In this document: piece after piece, positions 19,098 through 27,352 of the stretch | How the letters are laid out: each line of letters starts with the position of its first letter | Position numbering within the stretch: the stretch's first letter is position 1 | DNA from: an uncultured Alphaproteobacteria bacterium | Lineage (GTDB): Bacteria; Pseudomonadota; Alphaproteobacteria; Rhizobiales; Aestuariivirgaceae | Assembly (NCBI GenBank): GCA_937872985.1 | Contig: CALMUW010000007.1 | Location: 1-39,121, forward strand | Length of the DNA: 39,121 bases | Direction: 5' to 3' | Program-made: the position numbers and the translations under genes | Notes under the pieces: model-generated | Seen by the model: the letters and a program-made list of their open reading frames with translations, nothing else | Told to the model about the DNA's origin: nothing | Database searches by the model: none

Positions 19098-19871
19098 CTA
19101 TCCGTTCCTGAACCGGGCCGGCCGTTTGTCGACAAAGGCGGCCATGCCCTCCTTCTGGTCCTCCAGCGCGAAACAGGCATAGAAGGCGGCGCGCTCGGCT
19201 TTAAGCCCCTCGGTCAGCGGTGTTTCATAGGCCGCGTTCACCGCCCGTTTCGCGGCGGCAATGACCGGCTGCGACAGGGCGGCGATCCTGCCCGCCGCCG
19301 CCAGCGCCTCCTCCAGCAGTTTCTCGGGCGGCACCACACGCGCCACCAGCCCGCAGCGCTCGGCCTCGTCGGCGGCCATCATGCGCCCCGTCAGCACCAG
19401 ATCCATGGTCTTGGCCTTGCCGATGGAGCGCGCCAGCCGCTGGCTGCCGCCCGCCCCCGGCATGATGCCCAGCGTCACCTCGGGCTGGCCGAAGCGGGCC
19501 GTTTCCGCCGCGATGATGAAATCGCAGGCCAGCGCCAATTCGCAGCCGCCGCCGAGCGCAAAGCCCGCCACCGCCGCGATCACCGGCTTTTTCACCGTGC
19601 TGATGAAATCCCAGGTTCTGAGAAAATCGCCCTGGGACGCCTCGACATAGGACTTGTCCTTCATCTCGCGGATGTCGGCGCCGGCGGCAAAGGCCTTGTC
19701 GCTGCCGGTGATGATGATGGCCCCCACCGCCGCGTCCGCCTCGAAACCCGCCAAAGCCGCATTGATCTCCAGCACCGTGGCGGCGGAGAGCGCGTTCAGC
19801 GCCTTGGGCCGGTTGAGCGTGATGAGGCCGACCGCACCCCTGGTTTCGGTCAGGATATTATCAAAGGTCAT
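19098..19871 (-). CDS. Enoyl-CoA hydratase (crotonase family)
   Basis: A 257-residue crotonase-fold enzyme expected to hydrate short-chain trans-2-enoyl-CoA in fatty acid beta-oxidation or hydroxyacyl-CoA supply. It shows LNRPKALNALS, the CoA-binding AAGADIREM (oxyanion-hole region), ALGGGCELALACD and QPEVTLGIMPGAGGSQRL. These contain both Glu residues used by true hydratases, so hydratase is favoured over isomerase activity. The start at 19871 (MTFDNI) has AGGAAA upstream; the longer frame to 19955 runs into mutM and is rejected. It lies 11 bases downstream of mutM in the same direction and probably shares its transcript. This mutM/echA pairing is familiar from the dnaA-rpsT neighbourhood of Rhizobiales. 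Confidence 0.93.
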   Translation of the reverse strand: MTFDNILTETRGAVGLITLNRPKALNALSAATVLEINAALAGFEADAAVGAIIITGSDKAFAAGADIREMKDKSYVEASQGDFLRTWDFISTVKKPVIAAVAGFALGGGCELALACDFIIAAETARFGQPEVTLGIMPGAGGSQRLARSIGKAKTMDLVLTGRMMAADEAERCGLVARVVPPEKLLEEALAAAGRIAALSQPVIAAAKRAVNAAYETPLTEGLKAERAAFYACFALEDQKEGMAAFVDKRPARFRNG

Positions 19872-19882
19872 CGGCGGTTTTC

Positions 19883-20767
19883 CTATCTCTGGCAGTGGGA
19901 ACAGAAGAAGGTGGAGCGGCCCGATTGGACCTTGCGCGTGATGGTGTGGCCGCACCGGGGGCAGGGTGCGCCCGCCCGGTCATAGACATCGAAACGCTCC
20001 TGAAAGAAGCCTTCGCGCCCGTCCGCCCCGGCAAAGTCGCGCAGGGTGGAGCCGCCCGCCGCGATGGCCTCGGCAAGCACGGCGCGGACATGTCGGGTCA
20101 GGTCCTCAAGGCGCGGATCCGGCTTGCCGCGCTTGACCAGGCTGCCCGCCCGGCGCGTGGGCGAGAGGCGGGCGCGGAACAGCGCCTCGCAGACATAGAT
20201 ATTGCCCAGGCCCGCGATGATGCGCTGGTCGAGGAGCGCCGCCTTCAGCGGGGCCTTCTTCCCGTCAAATTGCCGCGCCACCGCCTCGGCGTTGAAATCA
20301 TTGCCCAGAGGCTCCAGCCCCAGCCCCTTGAGGCGCGGATGTTCGGTGCAACAGGCCGTCTCGGCCAGGTCCATCAGCCCGAAGCGCCGGGGATCGGTGA
20401 AGATGAGCCGCGTGCCGTCATCCAGCGCCAGAACCACATGGTCGTGCGGCCCATCGCCGCTCGCCACCGCCTCCTCGAAATAAAAGACGCCAAGGCTTCG
20501 GGCAGCGGCAGCGCCGGGAACGACCGAGAAGCGCCCGGTCATGCCGAGATGGACGATGAGCGTCTGGCCGTTGTCCATGGCCGCAAGGATATATTTGGCC
20601 CGGCGGGAAAGCGCTTCGACCCGCGCCCCCTCAAGGCCTGCGGCAAAGCCTTTGGGAAAGGGAAAGCGCAAGCCCTCCCGGCACAGGCGGACCTTCTCGA
20701 TCCGCCGCCCTTCCAGCACGGGGGCCAGCCCCCGCATCACGGTTTCGACTTCCGGCAGTTCCGGCAT
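19883..20767 (-). CDS. mutM: Formamidopyrimidine-DNA glycosylase
   Basis: MutM (Fpg) removes oxidised purines such as 8-oxoguanine and nicks the abasic site. The 294-residue protein starts MPELPEVE, in which Pro2 is the catalytic nucleophile after Met removal and Glu3 is also catalytic. It has RRAKYILAAMDNG (the Lys region of the FpgNei domain), HLGMTGRF, and a helix-two-turn-helix containing LLDQRIIAGLGNIYV. A C-terminal zinc finger is built from CPRCG and FCSHC. The length is slightly above the usual 270-293. The start must be 20767 because Pro2 has to be the second residue; the longer open frame to 20959 is a shadow over ubiE. It is divergent from ubiE with 76 bp between. Confidence 0.97.
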   Translation of the reverse strand: MPELPEVETVMRGLAPVLEGRRIEKVRLCREGLRFPFPKGFAAGLEGARVEALSRRAKYILAAMDNGQTLIVHLGMTGRFSVVPGAAAARSLGVFYFEEAVASGDGPHDHVVLALDDGTRLIFTDPRRFGLMDLAETACCTEHPRLKGLGLEPLGNDFNAEAVARQFDGKKAPLKAALLDQRIIAGLGNIYVCEALFRARLSPTRRAGSLVKRGKPDPRLEDLTRHVRAVLAEAIAAGGSTLRDFAGADGREGFFQERFDVYDRAGAPCPRCGHTITRKVQSGRSTFFCSHCQR

Positions 20768-20843
20768 GGCTTCTGTTAACCCTGCGCGCGGGCGCAAGGC
20801 AATATGATGGCGCGTTTTTTCGCCCTGCGGTATAAGAACCGCC

Positions 20844-21632
20844 ATGAGCAAGAAACCCGCAAAGCCCGCCGCCAGCGCCCCGGCGCCGGAGGTTGATTTC
20901 GGCTTCCGCAAGGTGGCGGAGGACGAAAAGCAGGGTCTGGTGAACGAGGTCTTCTCCAAGTCCGCCGCCCGCTATGACCAGATGAACGATCTCATGTCCG
21001 GCGGATTGCACCGCCTGTGGAAGGATGATTTCGTCACCATGCTGAACCCGCCCGCGGGCGGCCGCCCCTTCCGTGTGCTGGACGTGGCGGGCGGCACCGG
21101 CGACATCGCCTTCCGTATTGTGGAAAAGGGCGGCCAGGGCACCCATGTCACCGTCGCCGACATTTCGCCGGAAATGGTGGGTGAGGGGAGGAAGCGCGCC
21201 GAAGCCGAAGGCCACCTCGCCAAATGCGACTTCACCGTGGGCAATGCCGAGGCGCTGGCCTTCCCCGACAAGAGTTTTGACGCCTATACCATCGCCTTCG
21301 GCATCAGGAACGTCACCCATATCGACAGGGCCCTGGCCGAGGCCTACCGCGTGCTGAAACCGGGCGGGCGCTTCCTCTGTCTCGAATTCTCGCACGTCGA
21401 TGTGCCCGGCATGGACAAGATCTACGACGCCTATTCCTTCACCGTCATTCCCGCCGTGGGCAAGGTGGTCATGGGCGACGGCCAGCCCTACCGCTATCTG
21501 GTGGAATCGATCCGCACCTTCCCCGATCAGGAAAAGTTCAAGGCCATGATCGAGGCTGCGGGCTTCACCCGCGTGTCCTACCGCAATCTCACCGGCGGCG
21601 TGGTGGCCATTCACTCGGGCTGGCGCATCTGA
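20844..21632 (+). CDS. ubiE: Ubiquinone/menaquinone biosynthesis C-methyltransferase UbiE
   Basis: UbiE performs the SAM-dependent C-methylation in ubiquinone (and, where present, menaquinone) synthesis. The 262-residue protein has the SAM-binding [38 protein letters not shown], the family motif FGIRNVT, and [16 protein letters not shown]. The first 15 residues are Ala/Pro-rich and precede the conserved start of the fold. The stop overlaps the ubiB ATG (TGATG at 21630-21634), so the two ubiquinone genes are translationally coupled. No strong ribosome binding site is visible before its own ATG. Confidence 0.97.
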   Translation: MSKKPAKPAASAPAPEVDFGFRKVAEDEKQGLVNEVFSKSAARYDQMNDLMSGGLHRLWKDDFVTMLNPPAGGRPFRVLDVAGGTGDIAFRIVEKGGQGTHVTVADISPEMVGEGRKRAEAEGHLAKCDFTVGNAEALAFPDKSFDAYTIAFGIRNVTHIDRALAEAYRVLKPGGRFLCLEFSHVDVPGMDKIYDAYSFTVIPAVGKVVMGDGQPYRYLVESIRTFPDQEKFKAMIEAAGFTRVSYRNLTGGVVAIHSGWRI

Positions 21633-23203
21633 TGGCTGCGCTTGCCAACATCTGGCGGTTGTTCAGGGCGGCGCGGGTTTTCGCCCGGCATGATGCGCTG
21701 CTCCTGCCGGAGCAACTGGCTTTGGTCCCCGCACCTGCCCGGCTTGGCCTGAAGGTGTTGCGCCTCGGCGCTCCCGCCCAGGTGGAGGGCACGGCCCAGG
21801 GCCGGCTGGCCGACGCGCTCACTGAACTGGGGCCGAGCTACATCAAGCTCGGCCAGTTCCTGTCCACCCGCCCCGACATGATCGGGGCCAGGCGCGCCTT
21901 TGAACTGAAGACCCTGCAGGACCGCCTGCCGCCCTTCCCCCAGGCCGAGGCCGAGGCCATCGTGGCGCGCGAACTGGGCCGTCCGGTCGCCGACCTCTTC
22001 ACCAGTTTCGGCCCCGCCGTGGCGGCGGCCTCCATCGCCCAGGTCCACAAGGCGCAGCTCAGGGACGGCCGCCGGGTCGCCGTGAAAATCCTCCGCCCCG
22101 GGGTGGAGAAGCGCTTTGCCGCCGACATGGAAAGCTTCACCTTCGCCGCCGACCTCATGGAGCGTGTGGTGCCCGAGGGCCGCAGGCTGCGTCCCGTCGA
22201 TGCGGTGGCCATGCTGAAGCAGTCCATGGACCTTGAGCTTGACCTGCGCATGGAGGCAGCCGCCCTGTCGGAGATGGCGCAGAACAGCACGGACGATCCG
22301 GGCCTCCGCTTCCCCGCCATCCATTGGGAACACACGGCCCGTCGCGTGCTCACCACGGAATGGATCGACGCCACCCCCATGGCCGATGTGGCCGCACTGA
22401 AGGCCCAGGGCCACGATCTCGTCAAGCTGGCCGACACGCTGGTGCAGAGCTTCCTGCGTCATGCCATCCGCGACGGCTTCTTTCACGCCGACATGCATCA
22501 GGGCAATCTCATGGTGGATGCGGCCGGCACCATCGTGCCGCTGGACTATGGCATCATGGGCCGGCTCATCCCCAAGGAGCGGCTTTTCCTTGCCGAGATC
22601 CTGCACGGCTTCATCGTGCGCGACTATGAGCACGTGGCCCAGGTTCACTTCGATGCCAATTACGTGCCGCGCTCCGAGGATCCCGCCATCTTCGCCCAGG
22701 CGCTGCGCGCCATCGGCGAACCCATCATGGGGCTGGCGGCGGAGGATGTCTCCATGTCGCGGCTCCTCACGCAATTGTTCGACACCACGGCCCAGTTCAA
22801 CATGACCACCCAGCCCCAGCTTCTGCTGTTGCAGAAGACCATGGTGGTGGTGGAAGGCGTGGCCCGCACCCTCAATCCTCACTTCAACATGTGGAAGGCG
22901 GGCGAACCCGTGGTCTCCGGCTGGATTGCCCAGACGCTGGGGCCGCTCGGCACGCTGAAGCAGGGGGCACAGTCGGCCCTCGCCCTGGGCAAGGCCGCCC
23001 TTGACCTGCCCGACATTCTCGATGAGGCGCGGCGCGCCGCCGAGATGCTCTCCGCCATGGCCAAGTCCGGCGGGCTCAGGCTGGATGCCGCCACGGCGGC
23101 GGTGATCGCCGAAGAGCAGCGCCGCCACAACCGCTGGCGCGACGGCGCGGTCGTCGGCGGGGCGCTGGCCCTCATCGCCATCGCCCTTGCGGTCTGGCTG
23201 TAA
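21632..23203 (+). CDS. ubiB: Ubiquinone biosynthesis regulatory kinase-like protein UbiB
   Basis: UbiB is an atypical ABC1/ADCK kinase-like ATPase needed for ubiquinone synthesis at the membrane. The 523-residue protein shows the KxGQ motif in GPSYIKLGQFLSTRPDM. It also has AAASIAQVHKA (the Ala-rich loop replacing a glycine-rich loop), VAVKILRPGV (Lys), DGFFHADMHQGNL and the DYGIMG motif. A hydrophobic C-terminal tail (VVGGALALIAIALAVWL) fits the membrane anchor of the family. It overlaps ubiE by one base. Confidence 0.96.
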   Translation: MAALANIWRLFRAARVFARHDALLLPEQLALVPAPARLGLKVLRLGAPAQVEGTAQGRLADALTELGPSYIKLGQFLSTRPDMIGARRAFELKTLQDRLPPFPQAEAEAIVARELGRPVADLFTSFGPAVAAASIAQVHKAQLRDGRRVAVKILRPGVEKRFAADMESFTFAADLMERVVPEGRRLRPVDAVAMLKQSMDLELDLRMEAAALSEMAQNSTDDPGLRFPAIHWEHTARRVLTTEWIDATPMADVAALKAQGHDLVKLADTLVQSFLRHAIRDGFFHADMHQGNLMVDAAGTIVPLDYGIMGRLIPKERLFLAEILHGFIVRDYEHVAQVHFDANYVPRSEDPAIFAQALRAIGEPIMGLAAEDVSMSRLLTQLFDTTAQFNMTTQPQLLLLQKTMVVVEGVARTLNPHFNMWKAGEPVVSGWIAQTLGPLGTLKQGAQSALALGKAALDLPDILDEARRAAEMLSAMAKSGGLRLDAATAAVIAEEQRRHNRWRDGAVVGGALALIAIALAVWL

Positions 23204-23235
23204 ACGCCCCATGTGAGGTGCCACAGGAGAGGCCC

Positions 23236-24480
23236 ATGACCACATCTTCCTCCCGCTCGGTGCTGCTGGTGATCGGCGGCGGCATTGCCGCCTACAAGAC
23301 GCTGGAACTGATCCGCCTGCTGAAGACCAGGGGCATTGCCGTCCGGGCCATCCTGACCAAGGGTGGCGAACAGTTTGTGACGCCGCTGTCGGTTGCCGCC
23401 CTCACGGGCGGGAAGGTTCACAGCGATCTCTTCAGCCTCACCGACGAGGCCGAGATGGGCCACATCGAACTGTCGCGCGCCGCCGATCTCGTCGTCGTCG
23501 CCCCGGCCACCGCCGACCTCATGGCGAAGCTTGCAGGCGGGCTCGCCAATGACCTCGCCTCCACCGCCTTGCTCGCCACCGACAAGCCCGTGCTTCTGGC
23601 CCCCGCCATGAATGTCCGCATGTGGCTGCATCCCGCTACCCAGCGCAACCTCGCCCAGCTCATGGCCGATGGCGTGCGCGTCGTCGGGCCGGACGAGGGC
23701 GACATGGCCTGCGGTGAATTCGGGCCGGGCCGCATGGCGGAGCCTGCGGCCATTGCGCTGGCCATCGAGGAGGCGCTCAGCCCCGCCGGGGGCATGAAGC
23801 TTCTGACCGGCGCCGCGCCTCGTCCGCTCAAGGGCAGGAAGGTTCTCATCACCGCCGGGCCGACGCGCGAGGCCATTGACCCCGTGCGCTACATCTCCAA
23901 CCATTCCTCCGGCAAGCAGGGCTATGCCATTGCCGCCGCCGCCGTGGTCCTGGGGGCCGAGGTGGTGCTCGTCTCCGGTCCGACCGCACTGCCCATTCCG
24001 CCAGGGGTGCAGATGGTGCCGGTGGAAAGTGCGGCCCAGATGATGGCCGCCGTATCGCGTGAGCTTCCCGCCGACATCGCCATCTTCACCGCCGCCGTGG
24101 CCGACTGGCGGGGGGGCGGAGGGGGGGGGGGAAAAAACAAGAAGGGGGGCAAGGCCGCGCCCACCATTACCCTAGCGGAAAACCCCGACATTCTGAAGAC
24201 CGTGGCCACCCTGAAGGCGGGCCGCCCGCTGCTGGTCGTGGGCTTTGCCGCGGAAACCGAGAATGTCGTGGCCCATGCGCGCGACAAGCTCAGCCGCAAG
24301 GGGGCCGATCTCATCGTCGCCAATGATGTGAGCCCTGCGGGCGGCGTCTTCGGCGGCGACCGCAACATGGTTCATCTCATCGCCAGGGACGGTGTCGAGG
24401 ACTGGCCCGATCTTTCCAAGGCCGAGGTGGCGCGCCGCCTCATGGACCGGCTGGCCAGTCTCCTGGCGGCCAGGGTATGA
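23236..24480 (+). CDS. coaBC: Bifunctional phosphopantothenoylcysteine synthetase/decarboxylase CoaBC
   Basis: CoaBC joins 4'-phosphopantothenate and cysteine with CTP, then decarboxylates the product, in coenzyme A synthesis. The 414-residue protein has the FMN-dependent CoaC half (about 1-190) with [22 protein letters not shown] and the catalytic cysteine in [13 protein letters not shown] (Cys159). The CoaB half has [20 protein letters not shown] (Asn222) and SSGKQGYA. The start at 23236 has AGGAGA five bases upstream. In CoaB, the stretch after AAVADWR is seven consecutive glycines encoded by G-rich DNA, followed by KNKK; relatives normally have a V-A-x-x-x-x-E-K-I-K-K-like sequence. The K-x-K-K motif survives, but the glycine run looks anomalous (see the G-tract entry). 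Confidence 0.95.
   Translation: MTTSSSRSVLLVIGGGIAAYKTLELIRLLKTRGIAVRAILTKGGEQFVTPLSVAALTGGKVHSDLFSLTDEAEMGHIELSRAADLVVVAPATADLMAKLAGGLANDLASTALLATDKPVLLAPAMNVRMWLHPATQRNLAQLMADGVRVVGPDEGDMACGEFGPGRMAEPAAIALAIEEALSPAGGMKLLTGAAPRPLKGRKVLITAGPTREAIDPVRYISNHSSGKQGYAIAAAAVVLGAEVVLVSGPTALPIPPGVQMVPVESAAQMMAAVSRELPADIAIFTAAVADWRGGGGGGGKNKKGGKAAPTITLAENPDILKTVATLKAGRPLLVVGFAAETENVVAHARDKLSRKGADLIVANDVSPAGGVFGGDRNMVHLIARDGVEDWPDLSKAEVARRLMDRLASLLAARV
24110..24149 (+). repeat. G-rich homopolymer tract inside coaBC
   Basis: Runs of 7 G (24110-24116), 11 G (24121-24131), 6 A (24132-24137) and 6 G (24144-24149) occur within 40 bases. They encode a Gly7 run in place of a normally varied, conserved segment. 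The reading frame is kept. The tract is unlike the rest of the gene and is either a polymorphic G tract or a patch of poor base calls. Confidence 0.9.
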
Positions 24481-24923
24481 AAACGCCCGTGATTCCGGTG
24501 GTGCGCCTGCCCCATGGCGCTGACCTGCCCTTGCCCGCCTATGAAACGGCGGGTGCGGCGGGGCTTGACCTGCGCGCGGCGGAAGCCGCGACCTTGCAGC
24601 CGGGTCAGCGCTGCCTCATGCCCACCGGCCTGGCCATGGCCATTCCCCAGGGCTTCGAGGGCCAGGTGCGGCCGCGCTCCGGTCTTGCGGTGAAGCATGG
24701 CCTTACCGTGCTCAATGCCCCCGGCACCATCGACAGCGACTATCGCGGCGAGGTCAAAGTGCCGCTCATCAACCTCGGGCAGGGCGCGGTGATGATCGCG
24801 CGCGGTGACCGCATCGCCCAGATGGTTGTCGCGCCTGTCGTGCAGGCAACCCTTACCGAGGCTGAAACCCTCGCCGAGACGGCGCGGGGCCGGGGTGGCT
24901 TCGGTTCCTCCGGGAGGTCATGA
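24477..24923 (+). CDS. dut: Deoxyuridine 5'-triphosphate nucleotidohydrolase (dUTPase)
   Basis: Dut hydrolyses dUTP to dUMP and pyrophosphate, keeping uracil out of DNA and feeding thymidylate synthesis. The 148-residue trimeric-type dUTPase shows all five motifs: [32 protein letters not shown] (catalytic Asp and uracil-binding hairpin), GDRIAQMV, and the C-terminal arm [10 protein letters not shown]. It overlaps coaBC by ATGA (24477-24480) and is followed without a gap by the MoeB-like gene. The coaBC-dut pairing is widespread in proteobacteria. Confidence 0.98.
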   Translation: MKTPVIPVVRLPHGADLPLPAYETAGAAGLDLRAAEAATLQPGQRCLMPTGLAMAIPQGFEGQVRPRSGLAVKHGLTVLNAPGTIDSDYRGEVKVPLINLGQGAVMIARGDRIAQMVVAPVVQATLTEAETLAETARGRGGFGSSGRS

Positions 24924-25732
24924 TGGCGCTCTCGCCTGTCGAGATCGAACGCTACGCCCGGCACATCGTCTTGCCGGAAATGGGCGGGGCCGGGCAGGCG
25001 AAACTGAAGGACGCGCGCGTGCTGGTGGTGGGCGCAGGCGGCCTCGGGTCACCCGTGCTCTTCTATCTTGCGGCAGCCGGCCTGGGCACCATCGGCATCG
25101 TCGATGATGACGTGGTGAGCCTCAGCAATCTTCAGCGCCAGATCATTCACCGCAGTGAGGATGTGGGCCGGCCCAAGACCGAAAGTGCCGCCCGCGCGAT
25201 TGCCGCGCTCAACCCCCATGTCACGGTGCACCAGCACCAGAGCCGGCTTTCCGCCGCCAATGCGCTCGACCTGATCGCCGCCTATGATCTGGTCATCGAT
25301 GCCTGCGATAATTTCCCCACCCGTTTTCTGGCAAGCGACGCCTGCTACTTCGCGCAGAAACCCCTGGTTTCGGCGGCGGTCGGCCAGTTCGACGGCCAGA
25401 TATCCACCTTCAAGCCCTATCTCAGCGCGCCTTCGGGCACACCCTGGCCGAGCTACCGCTGCTTCATCGGCGATCTGCCGGAGCGAGCCGCCTTCCCCAC
25501 CTGCGAGGAGATGGGCATCCTCGGTGCACTGCCCGGCATTCTCGGTTCCATGCAGGCCATGGAAGCCATCAAGGAAATCCTGGGCATTGGCGAGGGTCTG
25601 GCGGGCCGGGTCCTCATGTATGACGCTCTTCTCGCCCGCGTCATGATCACCGCATTGCCCTGGAACCCGGACAATCCGCTGACCGGACGCCCCCCCCGGA
25701 TCACCGGCCTGGACCCCGCCAATTACACATAA
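24923..25732 (+). CDS. MoeB/ThiF/HesA family adenylyltransferase
   Basis: An E1-like enzyme expected to adenylate the C-terminal glycine of a ubiquitin-like sulfur carrier (MoaD or ThiS). It has YARHIVLPEMGGAGQ, the ATP-binding VVGAGGLGSPV, DDDVVSLSNLQRQI, a conserved Arg-Gln region, IDACDNFPTRF (metal-binding Asp) and GILGALPGILGSMQAMEAIK. At 269 residues it is close to MoeB. The four Cys of the usual zinc site are not present as CxxC pairs: only YRC and PTCEE remain, and the C-terminus ends NPDNPLTGRPP without a CxxC. ATG 24923 is preferred over 24920 because GGGAGG is five bases away. Whether it serves molybdopterin or thiamine synthesis cannot be told from the context. Confidence 0.85.
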   Translation: MALSPVEIERYARHIVLPEMGGAGQAKLKDARVLVVGAGGLGSPVLFYLAAAGLGTIGIVDDDVVSLSNLQRQIIHRSEDVGRPKTESAARAIAALNPHVTVHQHQSRLSAANALDLIAAYDLVIDACDNFPTRFLASDACYFAQKPLVSAAVGQFDGQISTFKPYLSAPSGTPWPSYRCFIGDLPERAAFPTCEEMGILGALPGILGSMQAMEAIKEILGIGEGLAGRVLMYDALLARVMITALPWNPDNPLTGRPPRITGLDPANYT

Positions 25733-25750
25733 GGATTTCTTTATGTAGTT

Positions 25751-25779
25751 GTGGACGGCCCGCCGCCGCGCTGCTATAG
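25751..25779 (+). promoter_or_regulatory. Candidate ahcY promoter
   Basis: GTGGAC (25751-25756), a 17-base spacer and CTATAG (25774-25779) match the alphaproteobacterial CTTGAC-N17-CTATAT pattern at 4/6 and 5/6 positions. This leaves a leader of about 27 bases before the ATG at 25813. The location, in the 80-base gap before a highly expressed gene, supports it. Confidence 0.45.
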
Positions 25780-25812
25780 GCGGCCCCATCACCGCATTTG
25801 ATGGAGCGTTTC

Positions 25813-27219
<1,407 letters not shown>

Positions 27220-27244
27220 TCACCCGCACGGTCATTTCGTCTCG

Positions 27245-27280
27245 CCCCCGGTGCGCCCGTTTGAAGCGGGATTCCGGGGG
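27245..27280 (+). terminator. Stem-loop after ahcY, possible terminator
   Basis: CCCCCGG (27245-27251) pairs with CCGGGGG (27274-27280), and an inner CCCG (27256-27259) pairs with CGGG (27267-27270). This lies 25 bases after the ahcY stop. It is stable but lacks a clear U-tract, so it may only attenuate transcription into the kinase gene. Confidence 0.4.
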
Positions 27281-27352
27281 CCGCCGTTTGTGGTTATACC
27301 GGACCGGGGCAAGGCCCGGCTGATTCGCCGGAGCCGCAGCAGCAGCGGAGAG

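Noticed and set aside
20768..20843. A CtrA site in the mutM/ubiE divergent gap (TTAAC at 20776-20780)
   Set aside because: No second TTAA at seven-base spacing.
25733..25812. A possible SAH or SAM riboswitch before ahcY
   Set aside because: The leader is only about 27 bases after the likely transcription start and shows no conserved pseudoknot-like arrangement.
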